Notes: generated by a model not told the origin, from the letters alone. A stretch of 64,000 nucleotides of DNA from Pseudomonas sp. St316 (GCF_018325905.1 NZ_AP021901.1:4154001-4218000), one strand, 5' to 3'; positions 43,656-53,187 are shown, counted from the first letter of the stretch. Numbers and translations are program-made.

Positions 43656-44375
43656 ATGAACCGAACGCCACTGTCCCCCGTCGTCTGTCTCGTTTCACTG
43701 CTTAGCATGGGCGCTGCGATGAGCAACCCTGTCACGGCACCGTCACAGGACCGGGACACACAGTCCATTCCCTTGGGACGCTCGCACTCTGAACAAGCTG
43801 CAAGCTGGGGTCTCACGGAGCAGGAGTGGACACGCTTCGAAAGGATTCAAGCCGGTCCGCGCGGTTTCTGGAGTCCGAACCTCGATCCGCTGACTGCGCT
43901 CGGCGTCGAGGCAGAGACCGACCAAGAACGCCAGCGCTATGCCGATTTACAAGTAGCGATGGAAGCCAAACGCGCCGAGCGCGAGTTGGCTTACCAAAAC
44001 GCATACACCGTTGCCTGGGCCAAGCTGTTTCCCGGGCTGCTGCCGATCCAGGGCATGGCGTCCCCGCCCCCTGCCAGCTCATCGGTCGCGCCGCGCCCTG
44101 CTTTGTTTGTGGAGGACCACTGCCCGGCGTGTACCGCCGAAGCGCAACGCCTGCAAAGCAGCGACACGGAGTTCGATATCTACCTTGTGGGCAGCCAAGG
44201 CGAGGATGAACGCGTCCGTAGCTGGGCTCGGCAAGCAGACATCGATCCGTCCAAGGTTCAACGCCGGCAGATCACCCTGAACCATGACCGTGGCCGCTGG
44301 TTTAGCCTGGGTGCCCCGGGACCACTGCCTGCCACATTTCAACAGGTGAATGGACAATGGCTACGCATAGAGTGA
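43656..44375 (+). CDS. TIGR03759 family ICE protein
   Basis: 239-residue exported protein: hydrophobic N-terminus, then SWGLTEQEWTRFERIQAGPRGFWSPN (the family signature), and VEDHCPACTAEAQRLQSSDTEFDIYLVG, where the CPAC pair gives a thioredoxin-like fold feel. Located in the periplasmic part of the MPF-G module. It overlaps the transglycosylase gene by 19 bases. Confidence 0.85.
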   Translation: MNRTPLSPVVCLVSLLSMGAAMSNPVTAPSQDRDTQSIPLGRSHSEQAASWGLTEQEWTRFERIQAGPRGFWSPNLDPLTALGVEAETDQERQRYADLQVAMEAKRAERELAYQNAYTVAWAKLFPGLLPIQGMASPPPASSSVAPRPALFVEDHCPACTAEAQRLQSSDTEFDIYLVGSQGEDERVRSWARQADIDPSKVQRRQITLNHDRGRWFSLGAPGPLPATFQQVNGQWLRIE

Positions 44376-44899
44376 GTACTATTGCGCTCCTGCTGACAGT
44401 GCTCGCCGTCCAGGCTGACGAACTTCCGCCTCCGGCCTATCAACTGGCGGCGCATGACGCCGACATCCCGTCTACGGTGCTGTTCGCGATTGCGCTGCAG
44501 GAGAGTGGTATCCGCGTCCGTGGCCGACTACTGCCCTGGCCGTGGACCTTGAACATCGCCGGAACACCCTACCGCTTCGCCACTCACCAGGCCGCCTGTC
44601 ACGCCTTGCTCCAGGCGCTTGCCCAACATGACGCCAAGCGGGTCGATGCCGGACTGGGGCAAACCAACCTGGGCTACCACGGACAGCTTTTTTCCAGCCC
44701 CTGTGAAGCCCTCGACCCCGACCGAAATCTCGCCGTCACCGCCGCGCTGCTACAGAGGCATCACGCCGCCACCGGTGATTGGGTGTCAGCGGCCGGACGC
44801 TATCACCGCCCGGCAGGAGGAACGCCGGCCGCGCGTTACCGCGCCGGCTTTACCCGCCAACTCGGCAGGCTTTCCTTCAAACAGGGCACACCACCATGA
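44357..44899 (+). CDS. Lytic transglycosylase-like protein (SLT fold)
   Basis: 180-residue exported protein with a signal about residues 1-20. IPSTVLFAIALQESGIRVRG contains the catalytic Glu of the SLT family, and AGLGQTNLGYHGQLFSSP the following motif. It would open the peptidoglycan for the conjugative channel, like VirB1. Coupled to both neighbours by overlapping codons. Confidence 0.88.
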   Translation: MATHRVSTIALLLTVLAVQADELPPPAYQLAAHDADIPSTVLFAIALQESGIRVRGRLLPWPWTLNIAGTPYRFATHQAACHALLQALAQHDAKRVDAGLGQTNLGYHGQLFSSPCEALDPDRNLAVTAALLQRHHAATGDWVSAAGRYHRPAGGTPAARYRAGFTRQLGRLSFKQGTPP

Positions 44900-45411
44900 A
44901 GCGACTTCCCAGTGGGTATTACTTTGCCGTGCTCTTGGCTGCGCTCGCCCAGCCGGGACTGTCGTTTGCAGAAGTTCAGCCTGGCGGTTTCACCCGCCCC
45001 CAGTTTGAAGCTTCCAGGCCGCCAATAAACAACAAGACTCAGCCTGCTCGGGCCATACATGCAGACCAATCTGCATTTGCCGATGAGACCTGGATACTGC
45101 CCGTGCGCAGCTCTCACTTGAGCCCAGGCCAGATCACAACTCGCACCCTGGACATGCCGGGCTTGCAGCCATTTTTCCTTGTCGGGGAAGATCCCCAATC
45201 GTTGGTTTGGCTGCATCAGCGTGCGACTGAACTGCAAGAAATGGGTGCGGCCGGCCTCGCCGTCGAAGTGACCGATACTGAAGCCCTGGCCCGAATTCGA
45301 GCAGCCGCGCCGGGCATCACCATCCTGCCGGTCAACGGCAACGACATCGCCACCCGCCTGCAGATAGAGCACTACCCGGTCTTGATCACCGCCACCTCAC
45401 TGGAACAGTGA
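44896..45411 (+). CDS. TIGR03765 family ICE protein (PFL_4695-like)
   Basis: 171-residue exported protein with a signal peptide (YYFAVLLAALAQPGLSFA) and the family motif PVRSSHLSPGQITTR plus a C-terminal thioredoxin-like ARIRAAAPGITILPVNGNDIATRLQIEHYPVLIT. It is a fixed component of the TFP/MPF-G gene order right before the coupling protein. Periplasmic. Function unknown. Confidence 0.85.
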   Translation: MKRLPSGYYFAVLLAALAQPGLSFAEVQPGGFTRPQFEASRPPINNKTQPARAIHADQSAFADETWILPVRSSHLSPGQITTRTLDMPGLQPFFLVGEDPQSLVWLHQRATELQEMGAAGLAVEVTDTEALARIRAAAPGITILPVNGNDIATRLQIEHYPVLITATSLEQ

Positions 45412-45420
45412 GTTTAGGTC

Positions 45421-47526
45421 ATGGCCGAGCATGCGATGGAGTCCAAGCTCCGCCCCGCAGTGGAGCTATACACCGTAGCGATCTGCATCGCCGCCGCGGT
45501 GTTGTGCGTGTACTCGCCCTGGGCCGTGGCCCTGTCACCCGAGATCGGTCTGGTTGCAGCGCTGGCCTATGCCCTGCTCGGTTTGATCCGCCTCCGACAA
45601 GCCTGGGAAGTGTTGCGCTATCGGCGCAATATCCGCCGGCTGCCTCGCTACGAGCTGACCAGCCGGCAGATTCCGGTGAGCCGCAAACGTCTGTTCATGG
45701 GCCGCGGCTTTCGCTGGACCCGCCTGCACACCCAGCGCTTGGTTGAGGCCCAGGATCCTGCCGTCGCTCACTACGTCGACCAACCGACCCGTTACCGCCT
45801 GGCACGTGGACTCGAACGTCGCCTAGAACATGCACCGTTTCCGCTCTCGACACTGGCCCGTGTCACGGCCTGGGACAGCGCCTTTAATCCGTTGCGCCCT
45901 TTACCCCCAGTCGGTGGCTCACCGCTGTTGCATGGGGTTGAGCCCGACGAAACGGAAGTCAGTCTGCCGCTGGGTGAACGAGTCGGACATACCCTCGTGC
46001 TGGGCACGACCCGTGTTGGCAAGACGCGACTCGCCGAGGTGTATATCACCCAGGACATACACCGCGTCGAACACGAGGTAGTGATTGTCTTCGATCCGAA
46101 GGGCGATGCCGACCTGCTCAAGCGCATGTACGTCGAAGCCAAACGCGCCGGTCGAGAAAATGAGTTCTATGTTTTCCATCTAGGCTGGCCAGAAATCTCC
46201 GCGCGCTACAACGCCGTGGGACGTTTCGGGCGCATCTCGGAAGTGGCGTCGCGCATCGCTGGGCAGCTCAGCGGCGAAGGAAACTCCGCAGCTTTCCGTG
46301 AGTTTGCCTGGCGCTTCGTCAACATCATTGCCCGGGCTTTGATCGAGTTGGGCCGACGCCCAGACTACCTGCAGATCCAGCGCCATGTGGTCAATATCGA
46401 CGCGCTGTTCATCGAGTACGCCCAGCAGTTTTTCGCCAAGACCGACCCTAAGGCGTGGGAGGTGATCGTCCAGCTCGAAGGCAAACTCACCGAGAAAAAC
46501 ATTCCCCGGCATATGATCGGACGCGAAAAGCGCGTGGTGGCCATCGAACAATACCTGGCGGCGAAACGGGTGTTCGATCCGGTGCTGGATGGACTGCGGT
46601 CAGCAGTGCGTTACGACCGCACTTACTTTGACAAAATCGTGGCTTCGCTACTGCCGCTGCTGGAGAAACTTACCACCGGCAAGACCGCCCAACTACTGGC
46701 TCCCAACTACACCGATTTAGATGATCCGCGGCCAATCTTCGATTGGATGCAGATCATCCGTAAACGCGGCATCGTCTACATCGGTCTGGATGCACTGACC
46801 GATGCCGAGGTGGCTGCCGCCGTCGGCAACTCCATGTTCGCCGACTTGGTCTCGGTCGCGGGCCACATCTACAAACATGGCATTGACCATGGCCTGCCCG
46901 CATCGAGCAGCAGCAGTGACAAGCTGCCGATCAACCTGCATGCCGATGAGTTCAACGAGTTGATGGGCGACGAATTCATCCCGCTGATCAACAAGGGCGG
47001 TGGCGCTGGCATCCAGGTGACGGCTTACACCCAGACCCTCAGTGATATCGAAGCGCGCATTGGTGATCGCGCCAAGGCCGGCCAGGTTATTGGTAACTTC
47101 AATACGTTGCAGATGCTCCGCGTACGCGAGACTGCCACCGCGGAGCTGCTCACACAGCAGTTGCCCAAGGTCAACGTGCTGACCAAGACCCTGGTGTCGG
47201 GTGCCACCGACACCTCCGATCCTGAAGCCAACACGGACTTCACCTCGTCCTCACAGGACCGTGTCAGCAGCACCAGTGTGCCGCTGATCGAGCCCGCACA
47301 TATCGTCAGTCTGCCCAAAGGGCAAATGTTCTCCTTCCAGGCCGGTGGGCAGCTCTGGAAAGTGCGCATGCCATTGCCAAAACCCTCTAACGACGATGCC
47401 ATGCCCAAGGACCTGCAGGAGCTCACCCAGCGAATGCGGGCCACCTACAACGAGCAGGCAGGGCAATGGTGGAGCGCAAGCGGTGGCGGCCCAACAACCA
47501 ACTTCGATCTGGATCAGGTGGGGTAG
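45421..47526 (+). CDS. traD: Type IV secretion coupling protein TraD (TIGR03743)
   Basis: 701-residue inner-membrane ATPase. Two N-terminal helices (about residues 15-60) precede the motor domain with Walker A GTTRVGKTRL near residue 198 and Walker B VIVFDPKGDADLL near 220. It pumps relaxosome DNA into the secretion channel. FxFNELMGDEF and QVIGNFNTLQMLR are typical family motifs. It begins nine bases after the TIGR03765 stop and ends 90 bases before the TIGR03747 gene. Confidence 0.93.
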   Translation: MAEHAMESKLRPAVELYTVAICIAAAVLCVYSPWAVALSPEIGLVAALAYALLGLIRLRQAWEVLRYRRNIRRLPRYELTSRQIPVSRKRLFMGRGFRWTRLHTQRLVEAQDPAVAHYVDQPTRYRLARGLERRLEHAPFPLSTLARVTAWDSAFNPLRPLPPVGGSPLLHGVEPDETEVSLPLGERVGHTLVLGTTRVGKTRLAEVYITQDIHRVEHEVVIVFDPKGDADLLKRMYVEAKRAGRENEFYVFHLGWPEISARYNAVGRFGRISEVASRIAGQLSGEGNSAAFREFAWRFVNIIARALIELGRRPDYLQIQRHVVNIDALFIEYAQQFFAKTDPKAWEVIVQLEGKLTEKNIPRHMIGREKRVVAIEQYLAAKRVFDPVLDGLRSAVRYDRTYFDKIVASLLPLLEKLTTGKTAQLLAPNYTDLDDPRPIFDWMQIIRKRGIVYIGLDALTDAEVAAAVGNSMFADLVSVAGHIYKHGIDHGLPASSSSSDKLPINLHADEFNELMGDEFIPLINKGGGAGIQVTAYTQTLSDIEARIGDRAKAGQVIGNFNTLQMLRVRETATAELLTQQLPKVNVLTKTLVSGATDTSDPEANTDFTSSSQDRVSSTSVPLIEPAHIVSLPKGQMFSFQAGGQLWKVRMPLPKPSNDDAMPKDLQELTQRMRATYNEQAGQWWSASGGGPTTNFDLDQVG

Positions 47527-47616
47527 CCCGCCCCTGGCACAGGTTTCGATCCAGCAGAAAACTGTCCAGAAGGCGTCGTGACGACATCAACACTGCAGCG
47601 CGCAATGGAGTGAACG

Positions 47617-48348
47617 ATGGCGAGTTCCGTCCGGCACACGCCGCCACAACCGGTACAGCGCCCGGGGTTGATCATCTCGGCGATCAGCCTGATCCTGCGC
47701 ATAATCGGATTGCTGATCGCCTCGTTGCTGTTCTCGATCTTCATAGAGTTCGCCGGCCTGCTGCTGTTCTGGGGCGATCAGGGTTGGCGACACAGCCAGG
47801 CCATGTTGAATAGCGAATTGGGATGGCTCAGCGAGCACTTCAAAGCTTCACTCATCATCCAACAGCCTGGACAGACGATTGTCCAGTGGCTGGATTTTCT
47901 CAATCAGTGGCTGCTGGTCAAGACTGGCTTTGCGGATTTTGCCCGGCAGGCGCAGGTGTCGAGCCAAGGCAACGGCTCTTGGGGCTGGACCAATCAGCTC
48001 TACGTGAGCATTGAGGACTTCGTGCTGGCGGCGGTATATGTGACCTTTACCTTCGTGGTGCGCCTGACCATTCTGGTCCTGTCCACACCACTATTTTTGT
48101 TGGCCACGCTCACCGGTTTTGTCGATGGCTTGATGCGCCGCGACCTGCGCAAGTTTGGAGCCGGGCGTGAAAGCAGTTTTGTCTATCACCGCGCTAAACG
48201 AGCAGTGATACCCCTGCTGCTCGTGCCCTGGGTCATGTATCTGTCCCTGCCCTTTTCGCTCAATCCTATGGCCGTCTTTTTGCCTTGTGCAATGATGCTC
48301 GGAATAACCACAGCTATCACCGCGGCGACCTTCAAAAAACACCTATAG
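47617..48348 (+). CDS. TIGR03747 family ICE membrane protein
   Basis: 243-residue integral membrane protein, about four or five helices. IISAISLILRIIGLLIASLL near residue 20-40, GDQGWRHSQAMLNSELGWL, and LSTPLFLLATLTGFVDGLMRRDLR (a family hallmark). Part of the mating-pair formation complex. It is the last gene before the antisense cargo pair and is followed by a strong hairpin. Confidence 0.85.
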   Translation: MASSVRHTPPQPVQRPGLIISAISLILRIIGLLIASLLFSIFIEFAGLLLFWGDQGWRHSQAMLNSELGWLSEHFKASLIIQQPGQTIVQWLDFLNQWLLVKTGFADFARQAQVSSQGNGSWGWTNQLYVSIEDFVLAAVYVTFTFVVRLTILVLSTPLFLLATLTGFVDGLMRRDLRKFGAGRESSFVYHRAKRAVIPLLLVPWVMYLSLPFSLNPMAVFLPCAMMLGITTAITAATFKKHL

Positions 48349-48353
48349 CGCCA

Positions 48354-48374
48354 GCGCCACTTTAAAAGTGGCGC
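48354..48374. terminator. Bidirectional terminator-like hairpin
   Basis: Perfect 10-base arms GCGCCACTTT/AAAGTGGCGC around one base, between convergent genes ending at 48348 and 48398. It would stop transcription from either side. Confidence 0.65.
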
Positions 48375-48397
48375 GTTCCAGTCGTGACTCTCTCCTG

Positions 48398-49453
48398 TTA
48401 CGGAGTTACTCTGAGCGTAGCCAAAGGACCATCTTTTAGTTCATTACGCACTTTGTACGTAACAGAATTCAACTCATCCCAGTCTCGCTGAATTTCGATT
48501 TCAGTTCCTGAAAAACGCGAAAGAGAAGAGCGCCTCAACGCATCCAATAAAGGCGCTTGTACATCACGCACAATCTGCTCCCAATACTTATCGCCCTCAC
48601 CATCGTCACTAAACTCTGGAGCATGTCCATTTTTTGTCATCGAAAACACACCACCAGACATAAAACTTGCAACTCTAACACTTGGATAATGATAATTCTC
48701 AGACTCCCGCGAAACAGCCTTAAAAATAACGCCCAAAACAAATGCCGCACGAATTAATCGCTCAACCAACTCGCTGGAGCTAGACGGCCTTCTAATTGCA
48801 CTAGGCAAGCCCATAACCAAAGAGCCGAAAATAGATCCCGCATTAAAGTCTGCATCAAATTCAAGCGCGCGCACTTCTTTGGAGTTTCTAGGACGATAAT
48901 CACAATGCCCAAAAACCATGTGCGCCACTTCATGGAAATATAATAGCAGGCACACATCCAGAGCCAAATTGGTAGCAGCCCCGCCAATTTCAGAAACGGA
49001 AGTCACACCTGGGAAAAGACTTTCTACAGAGCAACTCGAACCACCGTATTGTTTTCCAAGATGACTTGACTCACTGTCAACCTGTAGAGATATTAATTCT
49101 ATCGCCACGGACAGAACAGTCGCTGGTACCCCTAAAGATATTCGGATTTCATAATTCTTGGGGACATACGCACATTTACCGACTTCCGCGTAAAAATTAT
49201 CTTGACTCAGAAACCTACAAACCAATGACCAGCCAACGGGGTCTAGCCGATGAATTGCGAGCTGCTCATTCAGATACGACAATTCCTTCTCAAAATCAAT
49301 ACATATCTGTTTAACGAGCTCAAGCCTAGCGCCGGTCAAATTATGGGCATAGAAAACCTCGGTTATGCGTTCGGAAGAAGGCACCGCTTTTAAAAAAAGG
49401 TCTTCTTTATACTTTTTGCCACCATCCCTCATAAATCCAGACTTTAGACTCAT
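48398..49453 (-). CDS. Metalloprotease-like cargo protein with HExxH motif
   Basis: 351 residues from the start at 49453 (GGGGG upstream); an upstream frame extension to 49549 is unlikely. The centre holds FHEVAHMVFGH, an HExxH zinc motif, followed at about 20 residues by ALEFDADFNAG, which could supply the third ligand as in gluzincin-type peptidases. No signal peptide or transmembrane helix. The gene is A+T-richer than the conjugation genes around it, is antisense to them and lies at a cargo site. Family not recognised; I infer a soluble peptidase. Confidence 0.65.
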   Translation of the reverse strand: MSLKSGFMRDGGKKYKEDLFLKAVPSSERITEVFYAHNLTGARLELVKQICIDFEKELSYLNEQLAIHRLDPVGWSLVCRFLSQDNFYAEVGKCAYVPKNYEIRISLGVPATVLSVAIELISLQVDSESSHLGKQYGGSSCSVESLFPGVTSVSEIGGAATNLALDVCLLLYFHEVAHMVFGHCDYRPRNSKEVRALEFDADFNAGSIFGSLVMGLPSAIRRPSSSSELVERLIRAAFVLGVIFKAVSRESENYHYPSVRVASFMSGGVFSMTKNGHAPEFSDDGEGDKYWEQIVRDVQAPLLDALRRSSLSRFSGTEIEIQRDWDELNSVTYKVRNELKDGPLATLRVTP

Positions 49454-49548
49454 TTTTTCTACCCCCTTAGAGTATGAGTTAAACCTATGCACAGTATGAG
49501 ACAACCTCATACCAAGGACACCCTCACGGCTATGCTTTCCCGTTCGCA

Positions 49549-50199
49549 CTACTGCCGCACAGTGGCATCAAACATAATAACGAACAACTTAAATATCTCA
49601 GCAGCCGTATTTACATATAAAAACCCCACCAAAACCACCGTTATCTCGAACCAAGCAAACAACGCAAAACAGTCCGCTTTAAAGACCTTGTAAACTAGCA
49701 ATTTTTTCAGCTGCTGACGTGGCAAGTGATAAATTAGATCCCAAAATCCTAGGTCCTTAAAAACCCTAACCATTGCGAAGATTCCGCAAACGGCAAATAT
49801 CAATACCAGCGCCAGAGGCGAAATATTATTAATGACTACAGCTTGAGAAGCACCAACCATTGGAATAAAAACATTCACAATTGAAATTAGCCCCACCTGT
49901 ATAAAGTAAGCCATTCCAAGAACCACCAAACACCAAGTTCCTAGCGATATAAAAAATCGAACTATATGCTTTCGCAATCGAGAGCTAAATCGTCTATAAC
50001 TGCGTTGACTTTCTATCAAGAGCATTGGCAGCAATGCCGCGACAGCAGCCAATATCCAGTCCACATAATTTAAGCCGGTTTTTGTTACGATTAACGCCCC
50101 AGCAAAGGTAATAGCACGATTAAAAAGCTTCCATTTAAAACGATGATCCTCATCAAGAGCGCCCCAATACTCTTCGGTGACACCGGCTATTCGATTCAC
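49549..50199 (-). CDS. Multi-pass membrane protein, cargo gene
   Basis: About 216 residues from a GTG at 50199 (GGGAGG site) or 226 from a GTG at 50229. About four to five hydrophobic helices are visible (ITFAGALIVTK, ILAAVAALLPMLLI, FFISLGTWCLVVLGMAYFI, ISPLALVLIFAVCGIFAMV, ITVVLVGFLYV). No family was recognised. It precedes the HExxH gene on the same strand with a 95-base gap and shares its A+T-rich composition, so the two probably form one operon and function together. Confidence 0.6.
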   Translation of the reverse strand: MNRIAGVTEEYWGALDEDHRFKWKLFNRAITFAGALIVTKTGLNYVDWILAAVAALLPMLLIESQRSYRRFSSRLRKHIVRFFISLGTWCLVVLGMAYFIQVGLISIVNVFIPMVGASQAVVINNISPLALVLIFAVCGIFAMVRVFKDLGFWDLIYHLPRQQLKKLLVYKVFKADCFALFAWFEITVVLVGFLYVNTAAEIFKLFVIMFDATVRQ

Positions 50200-50358
50200 T
50201 ACCGCCCTCCCTATTCGGTTAAACCGCACCGACCAAAAAAATTCAGAAACACAATATCACCAAACCCAGAAAAACTGATTGGTAGCATTCCATATTTCCG
50301 ACTGAATCCGGGCTTGTTTGGCGAGACTCTTTAGATACGTATTACTAGAGCCAATATC

Positions 50359-50694
50359 ATGCCAACGACACCGATCCGCTGTTCGCTGCTGTTTGTGCTA
50401 GCCACTATCCATTTAAACAGTGATGCCGCACCGGCTGATGAAGAGGCACAACTCAGTCTAGTCCGGCAGCAGCTCGACGTTATCGAACGTCTAACCGCTC
50501 AAGCCGAGAGATCCAGCAACGCTCAACCGAATGAGCGCTACCGCTTCGACTACCCCCAACTGATCCAAGACATCCAGCGCATCCGCCAAGGGGTGCAGGA
50601 CTATCTGTCCCCCTCTCGCGCTCAACCCCGCGATCCCGCTGAATTGATCGGCGATTACCGCCTCGACACTCCGTCCGCGGAGTCCTCGCCATGA
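50359..50694 (+). CDS. RAQPRD family ICE protein
   Basis: 111-residue exported protein that has a signal peptide and the motif RAQPRD (SRAQPRDPAELIGDYR) for which the family is named. It lies at the start of the second MPF block; ATGA overlap with the next gene. Function unknown, periplasmic. Confidence 0.9.
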   Translation: MPTTPIRCSLLFVLATIHLNSDAAPADEEAQLSLVRQQLDVIERLTAQAERSSNAQPNERYRFDYPQLIQDIQRIRQGVQDYLSPSRAQPRDPAELIGDYRLDTPSAESSP

Positions 50695-50930
50695 GCATGA
50701 CTGACGCTCAGATCGCAGCGTTCCAAAACGCCTCCGGCTTCGCACCGCAGAGCAGTTCGACGCTGTGGCTGTCCCTGGTTCTCGTCCTAACTTTGCTTTG
50801 GTGCGCCTGGGTGATGTGGACGGCCTACCGAGGTTGGGCGGTCGGCAGCGTGCGCTTCGGTGCCTTCGGTGGCAGCGCCGCGCGTGCGTTGCTCGCATTG
50901 TTGGTTCTAATGTTCTTCACCCTTTCCTAG
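50691..50930 (+). CDS. TIGR03758 family ICE membrane protein (DUF3262)
   Basis: 79 residues with two hydrophobic helices (LWLSLVLVLTLLWCAWVMW and ALLALLVLMFFTL), starting at 50691 in overlap with the preceding gene. Small inner-membrane subunit of the MPF-G apparatus. Partner of the TIGR03745 and 03750 proteins. Confidence 0.85.
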   Translation: MSMTDAQIAAFQNASGFAPQSSSTLWLSLVLVLTLLWCAWVMWTAYRGWAVGSVRFGAFGGSAARALLALLVLMFFTLS

Positions 50931-50947
50931 TCCAGGAGATCGCCGTC

Positions 50948-51319
50948 ATGCTCAAGTGCCTTGCCTCCCTGAAAAACAACATGCGTGATCGTGCGAGCCA
51001 GCGCTTGATCGGTCTGCTGCTGGTGCTCGGTCCAAGCCTGGCTTTTGCCGAGCTCCCCACCATGGAGGCTCCTTCACGCGGTGAGGGTTCCGGGTTGATC
51101 GAGACGATCAAAAACTACGCCTACGACGGCGGCATACTGCTCGGTCTACTGATCGCCCTGCTCGCGTTTCTCGGCGTGGCTTGGCATTCCCTGACCGTGT
51201 ATGCCGACGTGCAGAACCAGCGCAAGACTTGGAAAGACCTCGGCGCCGTAGTCGGCATCGGAGCCCTGCTGGTGGTGATCATCATCTGGTTCCTGACCAA
51301 GGCTGCCGCAATTCTGTGA
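50948..51319 (+). CDS. TIGR03745 family ICE membrane protein
   Basis: 123 residues. Signal-like N-terminus with RLIGLLLVLGPSLAFAELP, then GLIETIKNYAYDGGILLGLLIALLAFLGVA and a second helix. Position and two-helix topology are like VirB2/TraA-type pilin-like subunits. AGGAG precedes the ATG at 50948. Confidence 0.85.
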   Translation: MLKCLASLKNNMRDRASQRLIGLLLVLGPSLAFAELPTMEAPSRGEGSGLIETIKNYAYDGGILLGLLIALLAFLGVAWHSLTVYADVQNQRKTWKDLGAVVGIGALLVVIIIWFLTKAAAIL

Positions 51320-51326
51320 GGTCGGC

Positions 51327-51740
51327 ATGAACGACGCTATCGAACGCCTTGCCGACGGCACCTTGGTCTTTCTACCGGAGCGACTCAATCGTGATCCCGC
51401 CGTATTGCGTGGTTTAACCAATGATGAGATGTGGGTAGCGCTCGGTGTCGGCGCACTCGTCGGCCTGGTGTTGGGTGTTCCTCTGACGATCGCCACCGCC
51501 TCCATTGCAGTGGCGCCGACCAGCATGATCGCAAGCATGGCGGTGGTGTTATTTGCCGGTGGCACACTACTGCGTCGGGCCAAACGGGCTCGCCCCGAGA
51601 CCTGGTTGTACCGCAAGCTCGAATGGACACTCGCCAGCCGTTGGCGCCTGGGTCGCAGCAGTTTGATTCTCCACTCCGGCGCCTGGACGGTCCGTCGTTC
51701 GCGTCGACTGCGCCCTGCCCTGTCCCGGTGGCAGCCATGA
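51327..51740 (+). CDS. TIGR03750 family conjugal transfer protein
   Basis: 137 residues. LADGTLVFLPERLNRDPAVLRGLTNDEMW (the family start) followed by two hydrophobic helices and a basic C-terminus. Resembles VirB3/TraL-type small membrane proteins. Ends in an ATGA overlap with the next gene. Confidence 0.85.
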   Translation: MNDAIERLADGTLVFLPERLNRDPAVLRGLTNDEMWVALGVGALVGLVLGVPLTIATASIAVAPTSMIASMAVVLFAGGTLLRRAKRARPETWLYRKLEWTLASRWRLGRSSLILHSGAWTVRRSRRLRPALSRWQP

Positions 51741-52378
51741 GCCGATTTCGGAACAAGGTGGACGCCCAACAGGCCCATATCTTCAGCCTGCGTCTGGCGG
51801 TAATGATCCTCGCCTTGGTCTGCGCCGGACTCTGGTATGGCTGGCGCTCGGCACCGACCGATCTGACCGTGCATGTCCCCCCGGATCTGCGCTCGGGCAG
51901 CACGCGCAAGTGGTGGGATATCCCATCAGAGAATGTCTATGCCTTTGCCCTGTATATCTTTGGTCAGCTCAACCGCTGGCCCTCGGATGGCGAGCAGGAT
52001 TATCGCCGCGCTATCTACAGCTTGCAGTCCTACCTGACACCCGCCTGCAAAGCCTTCCTCGACGGCGACTACGAGTACCGCAAGGCCGCTGGCGAGCTGC
52101 GCCAGCGGGTACGTGGCGTCTACGAAATTCTGGGCCGAGGCTACAGCGAAGATCCGGAACTCAGGGTCAAGCAACTCGATCGCGATAGCTGGCTGGTCAC
52201 CCTCGACCTCAACGCCGATGAGTATTACGCCGCCGAACCGGTGAAACGGGTGGTGGTGCGTTATCCATTGCGCGTGGTGCGTTTTGATCTGGACCCCGAA
52301 CGCAACAAGTGGGGGCTGGCATTGGATTGTTATCAGGGCACGCCGCAAAAAATCGCTCTGCCTGGAGGTGAGCCATGA
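51737..52378 (+). CDS. TIGR03746 family ICE protein (PFL_4703, VirB8/TraE-like)
   Basis: 213 residues. One N-terminal membrane helix (LRLAVMILALVCAGLWYGW) and a periplasmic domain with VPPDLRSGSTRKWWDIPSENVYAFA and VVVRYPLRVVRFDLDPERNKWGL. It matches the position and topology of VirB8-like assembly factors. Coupled to the adjoining genes. Confidence 0.88.
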   Translation: MSRFRNKVDAQQAHIFSLRLAVMILALVCAGLWYGWRSAPTDLTVHVPPDLRSGSTRKWWDIPSENVYAFALYIFGQLNRWPSDGEQDYRRAIYSLQSYLTPACKAFLDGDYEYRKAAGELRQRVRGVYEILGRGYSEDPELRVKQLDRDSWLVTLDLNADEYYAAEPVKRVVVRYPLRVVRFDLDPERNKWGLALDCYQGTPQKIALPGGEP

Positions 52379-53187
52379 AGCGGATTTTTACCCCGGGGCT
52401 CACCATCGCACTGATGCTATGGGGAGCAGCAGCGCAGGCCGTCGAGTTGATGCGCTGGGAACGCCTCCCTCTCGCGGTCCCGCTGGTGATCAATCAGGAA
52501 CGAGTGGTCTTTATCGATGAGGATGTTCGAGTCGGCCTGCCCTCAACTCTGACAGGCAAACTGCGCGTGCAATCATCCGGTGGCGCGCTGTACCTGCGCG
52601 CGTCGGAAGCCATTGCTCCGACCCGACTACAACTGCAATCGGTCGCGACGGGCGAGATCATCCTCTTGGACATTGCAGCCACGCCTGGCGATCAACCGCT
52701 GGAACCCGTGCGTATTCTCAAGAATGCTCAACGGCAGCCTACCGAGGCTGAATCTAGCACCGTCCCTGTTCCAGAACGTACGCCAATCCCGGTCGCTTTG
52801 ACACGCTACGCCGCACAAAGCCTGTACGCGCCGCTACGCACCGTGGAGTCCCTGCCCGGCGTACGCCGCGTCCCGCTCAAGCTGCGCACCGAACTGCCAA
52901 CCCTGCTGCCGACCGAAAACGTGTCCAGCACACCCATCGCCGCCTGGCGACTCGGTAATTACTGGGTGACGGCGGTGAAGTTGCGCAATCGTGGTTCAGA
53001 TACGGTGAAGCTCGATCCACGTCGACTTCAGGCCAAGCTGTTCGCCGCGGCTTTCCAGCATGCTTTCCTCGGACCTGTCGGCAGCGCTGAAGACACCACG
53101 ATTGCCTACCTCGTCACCCGCGATGCCGGCCTCGAACACGCCGTGCTGCTCCCGCCCGCTGCGCGAGGTGCTGACGATGAAGGCTAA
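52375..53187 (+). CDS. TIGR03749 family ICE protein (TraK/VirB9-like)
   Basis: 270-residue secreted protein with signal peptide (TIALMLWGAAAQA) and a beta-rich body: VELMRWERLPLAVPLVINQERVVF, GKLRVQSSGGALYLRASEAI and a C-terminal domain with NYWVTAVKLRNRG. It would form the outer-membrane-proximal part of the core complex. Starts in ATGA overlap with the VirB8-like gene and its end overlaps the VirB10-like gene. Confidence 0.88.
   Translation: MKRIFTPGLTIALMLWGAAAQAVELMRWERLPLAVPLVINQERVVFIDEDVRVGLPSTLTGKLRVQSSGGALYLRASEAIAPTRLQLQSVATGEIILLDIAATPGDQPLEPVRILKNAQRQPTEAESSTVPVPERTPIPVALTRYAAQSLYAPLRTVESLPGVRRVPLKLRTELPTLLPTENVSSTPIAAWRLGNYWVTAVKLRNRGSDTVKLDPRRLQAKLFAAAFQHAFLGPVGSAEDTTIAYLVTRDAGLEHAVLLPPAARGADDEG

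Noticed and set aside
42500..48000. Possible CRISPR or short tandem repeats
   Set aside because: No regularly spaced direct repeats with unique spacers were seen anywhere in the window.
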